64,000 bases of DNA from Nocardia blacklockiae (GCF_015477355.1 NZ_JADLRJ010000001.1:62001-126000); one strand, 5' to 3'; shown: positions 45,588-54,861, counted from the stretch's first letter. A program made the numbers and translations. The notes: a model not told the origin generated them from the sequence alone.

Positions 45588-46766
45588 TCAGTTCTCGGGG
45601 ACAGGTCGGGACAGTTCGTCGCCGGAGACGCCGGGCGGTGCCGCGGCTCCGTTGTCCGGCACGGCGGGACGCGGCGCGTTGGCCGAACCACGCACCTGGA
45701 GTGCGGGATTGTTGGTGACGCAGTAGTTGTACAGCCGCACCCGGGTGTCGGGCACCGCCTCGGAGGCGTTCACCGGGATGGTGTCGTACTCGCAGGTCGG
45801 CCGCGGCCAGAAGTCGGCCAGGGTGTGGTAGGCGCCGTCGTGGGCGGGCACGCCGAGCGCCTGCACGCCTTGCCGCAGCGCGGGGAACAGCGCCTCGATC
45901 GCGGGCTGGCGCAGCTTCGCGGCCTTGGTGATGGCGACGAAGTTGGTGACCAGATCGGTCATCGGGTCCTGATTCTCCGACACGACGCCGCCGAGCGTGG
46001 CGAGCTGGCCGGGACCCTGGTCGAGAAACGCGCGCAACTCCTGGTCGGCGGCGGTGGCCTGCTGGAACAGCGTGCTGCCCGCGGCGGTCACGGTGCTCAG
46101 GTCCGGCTGCGCGTGCGAGGTGGTCTCGGCGATCACCTCCAGGTTCTCGATCAGCTGCCGGGTCTGGGGCAGCAGATCGGTGAGCCCCGCCATGGCCCGG
46201 CTGATGCCGGACACCATGTTGCGCAACCGATCCGGGCCGCCCGCCAGCGCCTTGTCGAGTTCGTCGATGATGACGTTGAGCCGGTCGGGATTCATGCCGC
46301 CGATGAAACCGCTCAGGTCGGTCAGCACGTTCTGCATGGGCACCGGGACGCTGGTGGCCGCCCGCTGCACGGTCGAACCATCGGCGAGATAGGGGCCGGT
46401 GTCGGAATCGGGACGGAAATCCAGGTACTGCTCGCCCGCCGCCGACAACCGGCCGACGTGCACGGTGCCGCCGACCGGGATCCGCGCGTCGTCCTCGATC
46501 TCGGCCACCGCGGCGATGCCGTCGCCCGACACCCGCACATCGACGACCTCACCCACCCGGGTGCCGCGGAAGGTGACGTCGTTGCCCGGCAGCAGGCCGC
46601 CGGAGACCGGCAGCTCGACCGTCACGGTCAGCACGTGCGGAATCGGGTTGAACCGCAACACATACCGCGACAGATAGCCCGCGCCGACGACCAGGACGAG
46701 CACCAGCCCGAGATTGGCCAGGGCGACGCGGCGCGCCACCACCCAGTGCCACAGGGGGATGTTCAT
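45588..46766 (-). CDS. MceF-family protein
   Basis: 392 residues from ATG 46766, overlapping the mceE stop in ATGA. One N-terminal anchor (LGLVLVLVVGAGYLSRYVL), the MCE/MlaD beta domain (LPGNDVTFRGTRVGEVVDV near residues 60-78), a long helical region (about 140-290) and a Pro-rich tail. In Mce complexes the six MceA-F subunits form a periplasmic lipid-conducting tube over a YrbEAB permease. By position (last of the six) it is MceF. Cys residues near the end (PTCEYD, YNYC) may form a disulphide. Confidence 0.88.
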   Translation of the reverse strand: MNIPLWHWVVARRVALANLGLVLVLVVGAGYLSRYVLRFNPIPHVLTVTVELPVSGGLLPGNDVTFRGTRVGEVVDVRVSGDGIAAVAEIEDDARIPVGGTVHVGRLSAAGEQYLDFRPDSDTGPYLADGSTVQRAATSVPVPMQNVLTDLSGFIGGMNPDRLNVIIDELDKALAGGPDRLRNMVSGISRAMAGLTDLLPQTRQLIENLEVIAETTSHAQPDLSTVTAAGSTLFQQATAADQELRAFLDQGPGQLATLGGVVSENQDPMTDLVTNFVAITKAAKLRQPAIEALFPALRQGVQALGVPAHDGAYHTLADFWPRPTCEYDTIPVNASEAVPDTRVRLYNYCVTNNPALQVRGSANAPRPAVPDNGAAAPPGVSGDELSRPVPEN

Positions 46767-47959
46767 CGGTCGCCGCCTGCCCGGGGCTCGGCGGGCTGCT
46801 CGCCGCCGGGCGGGGCCTGTTCGGCCGCCCCGGGCACGCCCGGAACGGCGGAGGTCGTGCCCGGCACCGGGTGCGGCGGGCTGATCACGCGGCCGAACAC
46901 CTTCTCGAACACCTGGGCCAGGCTGCCGGCGAAGTCGGTCACGTCGCCGGTCTCCCACCAGCGGCTGCCGTGCGGGTCGGTGAGCGCGCCGACGCTGAGG
47001 TAGGACACCGTGGCCATGATGGCCAGCCCCGGCCCGCGCAGGCTGTTCATCACGCCCGGATACATCTCGTGCAGGTGGTCCAGCGCCTGGGTGAGGTTGT
47101 CGCCCATGTCGGTGAACCCGCTCATCAGCTTCTGGATGCTGTCGAACAGGCTGAGGAACTGCGGGCTGGTGGTGTCGGTGAAGTCGCCCAGCGCGGCCAT
47201 CGTCGTCGCCACCTTGGTGGTCAGGTCGACGATGCGCTGATTGTTGTCGTCGACCAGCCCCAGCAGCTGCGGGAAGGTGTCCGCCGCGGCCCCGAGTTCG
47301 GTTCTGCGCCTGGCCAATTCGCCCGAGAGCGTATTCAGGCCCACCAGAGTGGCGTCGATGTCGCCGGTCCGCTGGTTGAGCGCGTCGATCACCTCGGTCA
47401 TCTCGGTCAGCAGGTGGGCCAGCTGCGGGCCGCGACCGGCGAACATCGAATCCATCTGCGAGGTGATCTGCGCCGCCTGGTTGATGCCGCCGCCGTTGAT
47501 GAGCATCGAGATCGACATCATCAGCTGCTCGACCGACGCGGCGGTGCCGGTGTGCTCGACGTCGATGGTGTCGCCCCCGCGCAGCGGCGTCCCGGCCTGC
47601 TGGGCGGTGGGCAGGGTGAGCGCCACGAACATGTCGCCGAGCGGAGTGCCCTGCCGCAGTTCGGCGGTCGTGCCGCGCGGCAGCGTGATGTCCTCGTGGA
47701 TCAGCATCTCCACGTCGGCGATGAAGTTGGTGGTCTCGATCCGGGTGACGGTGCCGATGTCGGTGCCGCCGATGCGCACGTGCGCGTTGCCCGGCAGGTT
47801 GAGCGCGTCGCGGAAGGCGGCGTGGATGCGGTAACCGGGATCGTTCACCCCCGGTTTGGGCATGGGCAGGTTGTCGACAGTGACGGCGCAACCGCCGGAA
47901 CCGCCGACGGCGGCGGCGGTGAGCAGCACGGCGAGCGTTCTGCGAGCGGGCTTCATCAT
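46763..47959 (-). CDS. MceE-family lipoprotein (LprK-like)
   Basis: 398 residues from the first of two adjacent ATGs at 47959. A lipoprotein signal ends in GGSGGC (Cys 24), typical for the MceE position. The MCE domain follows (NAHVRIGGTDIGTVTRIETT), then the helical needle-type segment and a Pro/Gly-rich C-terminus (VPGVPGAAEQAPPGG). Both ends overlap neighbours by four bases, implying tight translational coupling along the operon. The lipid anchor would fix the Mce tube to the membrane. Confidence 0.88.
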   Translation of the reverse strand: MMKPARRTLAVLLTAAAVGGSGGCAVTVDNLPMPKPGVNDPGYRIHAAFRDALNLPGNAHVRIGGTDIGTVTRIETTNFIADVEMLIHEDITLPRGTTAELRQGTPLGDMFVALTLPTAQQAGTPLRGGDTIDVEHTGTAASVEQLMMSISMLINGGGINQAAQITSQMDSMFAGRGPQLAHLLTEMTEVIDALNQRTGDIDATLVGLNTLSGELARRRTELGAAADTFPQLLGLVDDNNQRIVDLTTKVATTMAALGDFTDTTSPQFLSLFDSIQKLMSGFTDMGDNLTQALDHLHEMYPGVMNSLRGPGLAIMATVSYLSVGALTDPHGSRWWETGDVTDFAGSLAQVFEKVFGRVISPPHPVPGTTSAVPGVPGAAEQAPPGGEQPAEPRAGGDR

Positions 47960-49059
47960 CGTCCGGTTATCCCCAGTAGTGCGGCGGTGAGCCCGAAGTC
48001 CGGGCCGAGATCGGCGACCTTTCCGGTGCGGCAGCCGTCGGGCCGCCGCATGACGCGTTCGCAGAACGTGGACAGCGCCTCGCCGTCGAGCACCGACTTG
48101 TCCAGCAGGCCGTGCAGGCGCAGCGCCTGGTGCTCGAAGCTGGTGGCGTTGGCCAGGTTCTGGAACATCAGCGGGAAGACGTCGACGATCTCGGTCAGAT
48201 TGCGGGCGTTGGCGCGCATCTGAGTGCTGATCTCGACGAACCGGTTCAGCGCGCCCGCCAGCTGGTCCTTGTTCTGCCCCACCACGGTCGCGGTGTTGGT
48301 GACGAAGTCGTTGAGCTGGGTGAGCACGGCCTGCAACCCGGGCGCCTGCTCGCCCATCAGGCTCACCAGCTCGGTCAGCCGGCCGCTGAAATCCCGCACC
48401 GTCTGGTCGTTCTGGGCGATCACCTGCGTGATGTCGTTGAGTTTCACGATGGTGTTGGAGATCTGGTCCTTGTTGGCGAAGGTCGTCTCGAATGCCGCCG
48501 ACAGCGCGTCGAGGGTTTCGCGCAGCCGGTCGCCGTTGCCGTCGAGCAGCGGGAACAACACCCGGCTGGCCATCGGGCCGGTGTCGCTGTCGCCCTGCAG
48601 CGAGGCGCCGAGCTGATCGAAGGTCGCCAGGATGCGGTCCAGCTCCACCGGAGTCCTGGTGCGCGGCAACGGAATATGGGTGCGGTCGGTCATGACCGGC
48701 CCGGTGCCGTCGTAGGCCGGCGCCAGTTCGATGTGCCGGTTGGTGATCAGCTGCGGGTTCACCAGCGCGGCCATGGCGTCGGCCGGGATCCGCACGTCCT
48801 TGTCGAGCAGCATCGTCACCTGCACGTAACTGCCCTTGGCCGTGATGGATTCGACCTGGCCCACCGGAACGCCGAGCACGTCGACCTCGTTGCCCTCGTA
48901 CAGGCCCGCGACGTTCTCGAAATCCGCACTGACGCGCAGGTGTTCGTTCAGATACCGGTCCGGCAGCGCGCCGAGCGAGCCGGGCAGCAGCGAGCAGCTC
49001 GACCCGATCGTGGCGGCCGCGCAGACCGCCGCCAGCTTGGCCAGCGTGTGACGCCTCAT
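47956..49059 (-). CDS. MceD-family protein
   Basis: 367 residues from ATG 49059, which overlaps the mceC stop by one base (TGATG). The N-terminal hydrophobic segment ends in GSSCSLLPG, a weak lipobox-like site. The MCE domain (YEGNEVDVLGVPVGQVES, residues about 54-71) is followed by a helical region rich in Gln, Asn and Leu. C-terminal Cys residues (TFCERV, DGCRTG) could pair. Assigned MceD by order. It is shorter than typical mycobacterial MceD because it lacks the long Pro-rich tail. Confidence 0.85.
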   Translation of the reverse strand: MRRHTLAKLAAVCAAATIGSSCSLLPGSLGALPDRYLNEHLRVSADFENVAGLYEGNEVDVLGVPVGQVESITAKGSYVQVTMLLDKDVRIPADAMAALVNPQLITNRHIELAPAYDGTGPVMTDRTHIPLPRTRTPVELDRILATFDQLGASLQGDSDTGPMASRVLFPLLDGNGDRLRETLDALSAAFETTFANKDQISNTIVKLNDITQVIAQNDQTVRDFSGRLTELVSLMGEQAPGLQAVLTQLNDFVTNTATVVGQNKDQLAGALNRFVEISTQMRANARNLTEIVDVFPLMFQNLANATSFEHQALRLHGLLDKSVLDGEALSTFCERVMRRPDGCRTGKVADLGPDFGLTAALLGITGR

Positions 49060-50075
49060 CACTTGCACCCCTCGACGACGTGGGCGAAACAGATCCAGTT
49101 GTCCGGGAACAGCCCCCACGGCACGTACACCTCGCCGTAGGGCCCGTTGCCGAGCACGTTGTTGAACTGCCGCAACGTCACCGGCATGATCTCGTAGAGC
49201 CGATCGAGGTTCTCCTTGTTCTTGGTCAGGCCCTCGGACATGGTGTTCAGGTCGGTGATCATCGGGCCGAGCTGCCCGTTGTTCTCCAAACCCATGTCCT
49301 GCAACAGTTTCGACAGCGCGGCCACGTTGTCGAGCAGCTGCCGCAGCAACTCCTGCCGCTTCTGCACCGCGGTGCCGATGGCCTCGCCGCGGGTCAGCAG
49401 CATCAGCACGCTGTTCTGGTTGTCCGACACCAGTTGCGACACCTGGTCCATGCTCTTCAACAGCAGGTCGACCTCGTCGCGGCGGTCGTTGATCACCTTC
49501 GCCAGGGCGCCCACCGAATCGAGCGCCTGCACCGCCAGCTGCGGCGAATCGCCCATCTGTCGGTCCATGGTGTCCAGAGCGGCGCGCAGCTTCTGCGGGT
49601 CGATGCGCTCGACCCGTTCGAAGGACTGCTTGTACTGCGGGTCTTGGATGACCTTGCTCAGGTTGTACGGAACATCGGTGCGGTCCAACGGGATTCGGTT
49701 GCCGGGCAGGCCCTTGCCGTTGCCGGGCACCAGATCGATGTGCATGCGGCCGAGGATCGTCGACATCTTGATCGACGCCCGGGCATCAGGGCCCAGCCGC
49801 AGATCCCGGCGGACCTTCAGGTCCAGCACCACCTTGGCGCCCTCCAGCCGCACGCCGCGCACGGTGCCGACCTCGATGCCGGACACGTCCACGGTCGCAC
49901 CGGCGCGCACCCCGGCCGCCTGCGCGAATTCGGCGCGAATCGTCTTGTCGCCCAGGCGCGCCTGCGTCAGCACACTGGATCCGACCAGCAGCGCGAGCAC
50001 CGTCGCGGAGGCGAGCAGGCCCAGCCGCAGATAGCGGTTGCGCAGGAAGCCGGGCAGGCGCGGTCGGGCGCTCAT
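49059..50075 (-). CDS. MceC-family protein
   Basis: 338 residues from ATG 50075, overlapping the mceB stop as ATGA. N-terminal anchor (LGLLASATVLALLVGSSVL), MCE domain (VRAGATVDVSGIEVGTVRGV near 57-76) and a helical segment ending in NWICFAHVVEGCK, with two Cys close to the end. Assigned MceC by order and by lacking a lipobox. It is one of the six subunits of the lipid-translocating tube. Confidence 0.86.
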   Translation of the reverse strand: MSARPRLPGFLRNRYLRLGLLASATVLALLVGSSVLTQARLGDKTIRAEFAQAAGVRAGATVDVSGIEVGTVRGVRLEGAKVVLDLKVRRDLRLGPDARASIKMSTILGRMHIDLVPGNGKGLPGNRIPLDRTDVPYNLSKVIQDPQYKQSFERVERIDPQKLRAALDTMDRQMGDSPQLAVQALDSVGALAKVINDRRDEVDLLLKSMDQVSQLVSDNQNSVLMLLTRGEAIGTAVQKRQELLRQLLDNVAALSKLLQDMGLENNGQLGPMITDLNTMSEGLTKNKENLDRLYEIMPVTLRQFNNVLGNGPYGEVYVPWGLFPDNWICFAHVVEGCK

Positions 50076-51094
50076 CGGCACACGTCCGTGTGTTCGGAGC
50101 CGCCGACCTGGGAGAACAGGCCGGGTGGCAGCAGCACGCCCCACAGCGACACATCCAGGCTGCAGAAGTAGGCGTTGCCGTAGGTGCCGTAGCTCGAGAA
50201 CTGGGCGACCCGGTTGAGCAGGTCGGGCAGCTCGACCGCGGCCTTGTCCAGCGAGGCCCCGTTGAGCAGCAGCAGCGTGATGCCCGTGGTGGCCTTGTCC
50301 TGCGCCTGTGCGATACCGGGTTTCACCCGGCCGATCAGCTCGACCAGCGAGTCGGTGGACGTCGCGACCTGATCGACCGACGACTTCAACGCCTCGCCCT
50401 GCGCGTAGAGGCCCTCCACCAGCGAGTGTGCCTGCGTGATCAGGGTTTCCAGCTCGTTGCTGCGATTGGCCATGCCGGAGATCACGGCGCTGAGGTTCCG
50501 CACCACGTCGCCGAGGATCCGGTCGCGCTGGCCGAAGGTGGTGGCCAGCTGCGCGGCCTGGGTGATCAAGGTGCTCAGCGACACCTGATTGCCTTGCAGC
50601 GCTTGAACAAGCGTCTCCGACAGCGAGTTCACCTGGTCCGGCTGCAGCACCGAGAACAGCGGCTCGAATCCGGACAGCAGCGCCGAGACGTCGAACGACG
50701 GCTCGGTGTGCTGCAGCGGGATCTCACCGCCGGGGCCCAGGTGCGTGCCCGGCTCGCTGCCGGGCGCGAGGGCGATGTAGCGCTGCCCGATCAGGTTCTG
50801 GTACCGCACCATGGCCTTCGTGGTGGTGGTCAGGTGCTGGTCGTCCTCGATGCGGAAGTCGACGCGGGCCCGGTAGCCGTCGGCGAAGTCGATCTTGTCG
50901 ACGCGGCCCACCCGGACGCCCGCCATCCGGATGTCGTCGCCGACGCGCAGCCCGAGCACGTCGGAGAAGACGGCCGAATACGACTGCGTCCCACCGGGAA
51001 CCGAGCGTTGCAGGGTCGAGTAGATGGTGTAGGTCAGCGCGATCGCCACCACGGCGAACAGGCTGAAGCCGATCAGTGCCCTCCCGGATCTCAC
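50072..51094 (-). CDS. MceB-family protein
   Basis: 340 residues from GTG 51094, overlapping the mceA stop (GTGA). Anchor helix (ALIGFSLFAVVAIALTYTIY), MCE domain (LRVGDDIRMAGVRVGRVDKI near 48-67), strand RYQNLIGQRYIALAPG, then a long helix-rich region and C-terminal Cys residues (AYFCSLDV, TDVCR). The upstream extension of the open frame is antisense-like repeat sequence of mceA and is rejected. Assigned MceB by order. Confidence 0.87.
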   Translation of the reverse strand: MRSGRALIGFSLFAVVAIALTYTIYSTLQRSVPGGTQSYSAVFSDVLGLRVGDDIRMAGVRVGRVDKIDFADGYRARVDFRIEDDQHLTTTTKAMVRYQNLIGQRYIALAPGSEPGTHLGPGGEIPLQHTEPSFDVSALLSGFEPLFSVLQPDQVNSLSETLVQALQGNQVSLSTLITQAAQLATTFGQRDRILGDVVRNLSAVISGMANRSNELETLITQAHSLVEGLYAQGEALKSSVDQVATSTDSLVELIGRVKPGIAQAQDKATTGITLLLLNGASLDKAAVELPDLLNRVAQFSSYGTYGNAYFCSLDVSLWGVLLPPGLFSQVGGSEHTDVCR

Positions 51095-52692
51095 CGCGTC
51101 GCACCGCCTTCCGAGTCGCTGGTGACCGTGAGGTGGCCGCCGGAGAGCACCGGGCCGAGCAGCATCAGCTGCGCCATGTCGGGCCGCCCGCCCACGACCG
51201 CGGCCACCGCGGCGGGGCCGCGCAACGCGACCGGTCCGGTGGTTCCTCCCGGGGTGCCGTTTCCAGCCGGGGCGATGGTTCCCGTTGGGGGAGCGGGGTT
51301 TCCGTCGGCCGCGGGGGCGGTTAGGCCGGGGATGAACGGCAGGCTCGGCAGGGCGGGTGTCCCCGGCAGGGCGGGCAATCCGGGTGTGGCGGGTGTCCGC
51401 GGCAGGGCGGGCAATCCGGGTGTGGCGGGTGTCCCCGGCAGGGCGGGCGACCCGGGTGTGGCGGGTGTCCCCGGCAGGGCGGGCAACCCGAATGTGGCGG
51501 GTATCCCCGGTAGGCCGGGCAACCCGGGCAGAGCTGGGGCAGGCGCGGGCGGGGGACCGGCGGCGTCGAGCCAGCGGGGGCGCAGCTGCGGCGGATAGTC
51601 CTGCGGGGGAGCGACTTCGGGCACGCTCGGGCCGCCGCAGCGCGGGCCGTAGAGCTCGCCGTAGTGCGGGCAGTCCGCGGCGGTGTACTGCTGGAACGGC
51701 GTGAAGGTGGCGTCCATCGCCCACACCATCTGGTTCTTGGGACCCCAGCGGAACACCGTCTTCAGCCGTTGCAGCGCGGTATTGAGGTTGGCGGCGGCGA
51801 ACGGGATCGCGTCCGGATCCCGGGCCAGGCCGCCGAACAGGTCGTCCAGGCCGCTCACCAGGAACTTGCCCGAGTCGGGGTTGCGGGCGAACAGCGCGTT
51901 CACCGAATCCACGGCACCCCCGGCATTCGTCAGCAGCGCCACCAGGTTGCCGCGGCGTTCGGTGAGCGTGCGCGCGGTCGTCACCGAATCCGACAGCACC
52001 CCCACGAGTTCGGGCGCGGACCGGCTGAGCGCGGTCGTCGCGCGGCCCAGATCGCCTAGCAGCGAGCCGATTTCGGGAATGTCGTGCACCTGGGTGAGCC
52101 AGTTGTCGAGCCGCTCGATGGTGGAGCCGGGCGCCCGCGCGCCGGGGTCGAGCGCCGCGGACAGCGTGGCCAGCACCCGGCCCAGCTTCTCGGGCTGAAT
52201 GTTGTTCAGCACGTTGCGCAGTACGTTGAGCGTGGTCTGCAACTGAACGGTCGCGGCGGAGGTGTCCTCGGCGATCGTCGCGCCGGAGGTCAGCGTCGCG
52301 CGGGCGGGCCCGTTGTCGACCAGTTCGATCGCCGTCACGCCGAACAGGTTGTTGGGGATGACGCGCGCGGTGACGTTTGCCGGAATGGTGCCCGCCACAC
52401 GGGGTTTCAGCGCGATCTCGGCGCGTTGGCGCTCACCCGCCGCGATCACCTCGACGGCGTCGACGGTGCCCACCACCATGCCGCGGAACTTGACGTCGGC
52501 GTGCGCGGGCAGGCCGCCGCCGGTGCTGGTCAGCATGGCCGTCACCGGCACCTTCTCGGTGAAATGCCCGGTGTAGCGCAGCATCAGCAGATACAGCAGC
52601 GCCGCGAACGCCAGCAGCATCGCCGCGCCCGCCAGGCCGAGCTGACGGGCGGTGGCGCCTCTGCCACGGGGATCGAGAATCACGAGGGTCAC
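51091..52692 (-). CDS. MceA-family protein with Pro-rich repeat tail
   Basis: 533 residues. Anchor helix near 18-38 (LGLAGAAMLLAFAALLYLLM), MCE domain (LPAHADVKFRGMVVGTVDAV near 60-79), NNLFGVTAIEL strand, helical region to about 345, then a tail of about 180 residues rich in Pro, Ala, Gly and Thr. The tail includes about five copies of a 12-residue LPALPGTPATPG-type repeat (about 385-450), encoded by a 36-bp tandem repeat. Mycobacterial MceA proteins also have unstructured C-termini, but this collagen-like run is unusual. It starts directly after the yrbEB stop and is first of the six mce genes. Confidence 0.88.
   Translation of the reverse strand: MTLVILDPRGRGATARQLGLAGAAMLLAFAALLYLLMLRYTGHFTEKVPVTAMLTSTGGGLPAHADVKFRGMVVGTVDAVEVIAAGERQRAEIALKPRVAGTIPANVTARVIPNNLFGVTAIELVDNGPARATLTSGATIAEDTSAATVQLQTTLNVLRNVLNNIQPEKLGRVLATLSAALDPGARAPGSTIERLDNWLTQVHDIPEIGSLLGDLGRATTALSRSAPELVGVLSDSVTTARTLTERRGNLVALLTNAGGAVDSVNALFARNPDSGKFLVSGLDDLFGGLARDPDAIPFAAANLNTALQRLKTVFRWGPKNQMVWAMDATFTPFQQYTAADCPHYGELYGPRCGGPSVPEVAPPQDYPPQLRPRWLDAAGPPPAPAPALPGLPGLPGIPATFGLPALPGTPATPGSPALPGTPATPGLPALPRTPATPGLPALPGTPALPSLPFIPGLTAPAADGNPAPPTGTIAPAGNGTPGGTTGPVALRGPAAVAAVVGGRPDMAQLMLLGPVLSGGHLTVTSDSEGGATR
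51348..51530. repeat. 36-bp tandem repeat inside mceA
   Basis: About five imperfect copies of a 36-base unit (plus strand roughly GTGTGGCGGGTGTCCCCGGC followed by AGGGCGGGCAATCCGG). Each encodes LPALPGTPATPG or a close variant on the minus strand. The unit is in frame, so copy-number change would lengthen or shorten the tail without disrupting the gene. Expect variation between strains. Confidence 0.85.
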
Positions 52693-53556
52693 CTATCCCG
52701 AGATCCGGAAGCCGGGGTCGATGCCCCAGATAGCAAGCGTGAGAAAGAGATTGGCGAACACCATCACGACGATCACCATCTTGATGGCCTTGCCGGCCGC
52801 CGTCCCGACGCCCTCCGGGCCGCCGGTGGCGACGTAGCCGTAATAGCACTGGATGAATGTGGCCAGCAGGGTGAACACCACCACCTTGAGCAGCGAGTAG
52901 AACACGTCCGGCCCGAGCAGGAACTGGAAGAAGTAGTGGTCGTAGGTGCCCGCGGTGGTGCCGCCGAGGAACAGCACCGAGATCTTGGTGGCGAGGTAGG
53001 CCGCGGCCAGCCCCACGCTGTAGAGCGGGACGATGGTGACGGTGGCGGCGAACATCCGGGTGCTGATCAGGTAGGGCAGCGGCCGGATGGCGATGGACTC
53101 CAGCGCGTCGATCTCCTCGGAGATCCGCATCGACCCCAGCTGCGCGGTGCAGCGGCAGCCGGCCTGGATGGCGAAGGCCAGCGTCGCCAGGATCGGGGCG
53201 AGTTCGCGGGTGGTGGCGAAGCCGGAGATCGCGCCGGTGAGCGGGCTCATGGTGAGCAGGTTCAGGGCGGTGAACGACTCCATCCCGACGATGATCCCGC
53301 CGAAGGTGCACAGCACCAGCACGACGCCGACGGTCCCGCCGCCGACGATCAGCGACCCGTTGCCCCAGCTGACGTCGGCGACCAGCCGCGCCACCTCTTT
53401 GCGATAGTGCTTCAGCGCGAAGGGAATCGCCGCCAGCGCCTCGAAGAAGGTGAGGGCCTGATGACCGAGCCGCTGATTGGCGTGCACCGGCACCAGCACG
53501 GCGTTGCCGACCGCGCGCAGCGGCCGCGCCGCCGGCGGGGTGTAGGAACTGGCCAT
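52693..53556 (-). CDS. YrbEB-type Mce permease subunit
   Basis: 287 residues from ATG 53556, one base after the yrbEA stop. MlaE/YrbE permease fold with about five to six helices and the signature GFATTRELAPILATLAFAIQ followed by GSMRISEEIDALESIAI, which forms the coupling helix to the ATPase (MceG/Mkl type, not encoded here). With YrbEA it forms the inner-membrane part of the Mce lipid importer. A long soluble N-terminus (about 55 residues) is typical of YrbEB. Confidence 0.92.
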   Translation of the reverse strand: MASSYTPPAARPLRAVGNAVLVPVHANQRLGHQALTFFEALAAIPFALKHYRKEVARLVADVSWGNGSLIVGGGTVGVVLVLCTFGGIIVGMESFTALNLLTMSPLTGAISGFATTRELAPILATLAFAIQAGCRCTAQLGSMRISEEIDALESIAIRPLPYLISTRMFAATVTIVPLYSVGLAAAYLATKISVLFLGGTTAGTYDHYFFQFLLGPDVFYSLLKVVVFTLLATFIQCYYGYVATGGPEGVGTAAGKAIKMVIVVMVFANLFLTLAIWGIDPGFRISG

Positions 53557-53557
53557 C

Positions 53558-54445
53558 TCACACCACCTTCGCCGGGAACAGCGTGTTGGCCAGCTGGGTC
53601 AGAATGATGTTGGTGGCGAACAACATCAGCGCCGAGGTGACCACGGCCGAGTTGACCGAGTCGGCCACGCCGGCGGGGCCGCCGCGGGTGTGCAGCCCGA
53701 CGTCGCAGGCGATGATCGCGGTCAGCACGCCGAAGATCGCCGCCTTGAGCAGCGCGATGATCAAGTCGTTGGCTACCGCGAAAGAGGCGAACGAGCCGAT
53801 GAACGAGCCCGGCGTGCCGGACTGGGCGTACACGTTGAACATGTAGGCCGTCGCGAAGCCGACGAAGACGACGAACCCGCACAGCAGCACGCTGACCAGC
53901 ACCGCGGCCGCCAGCCGCGGGGCGACCAGCCGGCGCACCGGGTCGACGCCCATCACCATCATGGCGTCGATCTCCTCGCGGATCGTGCGCGACCCCAGGT
54001 CCGCGGTGATCGCCGAGCCGACCGCGCCGGCGATCATCAGCGCCGAAACCAGCGGCGCCCCTTGGCGAATGATGCCCAGCCCGGCGACCGCGCCGATGAA
54101 CGTGGTCGCGCCGACCTGATTCACCAGCGCGCCGACCTGGATGGACACCACCACGGCGATCGGGATCGCCACGAAGACCGTCGGCGCCGCGGAGACGTTC
54201 GCCATGAAGGCGCACTGCTTGATGAACTCCCGGTAGGGGAAGCGCCGCCGGGCGAGCGCGACGAACAGCTGGACGAACGCGTCGCGGCCCAGCGCCACCT
54301 GCCGTCCCAGGGTCTCCAGGGAGCGCTGCGGGTGCCGCTGCCACAGCCCGCCGAGCGTGTCGGTGATCTTGCGCAGCTCACCCTCGTCGTGCACCCGCCA
54401 GGGCGGCGCGGGGTGCGGAGGGACGCGGGTCGACGTCGATGTCAC
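53558..54445 (-). CDS. YrbEA-type Mce permease subunit
   Basis: 295 residues from ATG 54445. Permease signature RQGAPLVSALMIAGAVGSAI then SRTIREEIDAMMVMGVDPVR (coupling helix), with several hydrophobic helices. The N-terminus (residues 1-75) is hydrophilic and Arg-rich. It is the third gene of the minus-strand operon, after two small membrane-protein genes, and is followed by yrbEB with one base between. It pairs with YrbEB to form the permease of an ABC-type lipid uptake complex. Confidence 0.92.
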   Translation of the reverse strand: MTSTSTRVPPHPAPPWRVHDEGELRKITDTLGGLWQRHPQRSLETLGRQVALGRDAFVQLFVALARRRFPYREFIKQCAFMANVSAAPTVFVAIPIAVVVSIQVGALVNQVGATTFIGAVAGLGIIRQGAPLVSALMIAGAVGSAITADLGSRTIREEIDAMMVMGVDPVRRLVAPRLAAAVLVSVLLCGFVVFVGFATAYMFNVYAQSGTPGSFIGSFASFAVANDLIIALLKAAIFGVLTAIIACDVGLHTRGGPAGVADSVNSAVVTSALMLFATNIILTQLANTLFPAKVV

Positions 54446-54448
54446 CGG

Positions 54449-54634
54449 TCACAGCCTTTCGAGAGTGTGCTGCAGGAGTACGAGCAGCGCGCCGAGCGCC
54501 ACGAACCCCGCGATCGTGGCGCTCAGTACCGCGGCCCAGAGTCCGTATCGCAGTACGGGATTCACCTTCGTCCGTCCACCGAGGATCTTGATTCCGATCA
54601 CCAAGAGGTCGATGAACCACACCAGCGCCATCAT
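54449..54634 (-). CDS. Small membrane protein, 61 aa, in mce operon
   Basis: Begins MMALVWFIDLLVIGIKILGG at ATG 54634 and has two hydrophobic helices (about 3-20 and 30-55) joined by a basic loop (GRTKVNP). It ends three bases before yrbEA. The upstream open frame runs antisense through the other small gene and is rejected. Its position between another small membrane protein and the permease suggests a small accessory subunit. I know no named family. Confidence 0.6.
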   Translation of the reverse strand: MMALVWFIDLLVIGIKILGGRTKVNPVLRYGLWAAVLSATIAGFVALGALLVLLQHTLERL

Positions 54635-54636
54635 GA

Positions 54637-54861
54637 CTAGGTCATGCAGACGTCGGAGAAGGTGAGCACCGGCCAGCAGACGATCGACCCGAGGAACGAG
54701 ATCACCACGTCGACGCCGTGCAGGTCGTGCAGGTGCGACGTGTGGGTGAGGGTCCAGATCACCCCGACCAGGCCGTAGGGGATGCCGAGGATGATCAGCG
54801 TGCCCAGGAATTCGGACACCTTCATCTCGTAGCTGAGTAGCCTGTCCAGCCGTTCGATCAT
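54637..54861 (-). CDS. Small membrane protein, 74 aa, first gene of mce operon
   Basis: Start chosen at ATG 54861 (MIERLDRLLS), about ten bases after AAAGGA; a TTG at 54870 would sit inside the RBS. Two hydrophobic helices flank a His/Asp-rich loop (THTSHLHDLHGVD), which could bind metal. It is followed two bases later by the 61-residue gene. The shared 19-bp element lies 56 bases upstream of its start. Confidence 0.65.
   Translation of the reverse strand: MIERLDRLLSYEMKVSEFLGTLIILGIPYGLVGVIWTLTHTSHLHDLHGVDVVISFLGSIVCWPVLTFSDVCMT

Noticed and set aside
51348-51530. Regular 36-bp repeat as a CRISPR array
   Set aside because: The units are directly adjacent, without unique spacers, and encode an in-frame protein repeat inside mceA.
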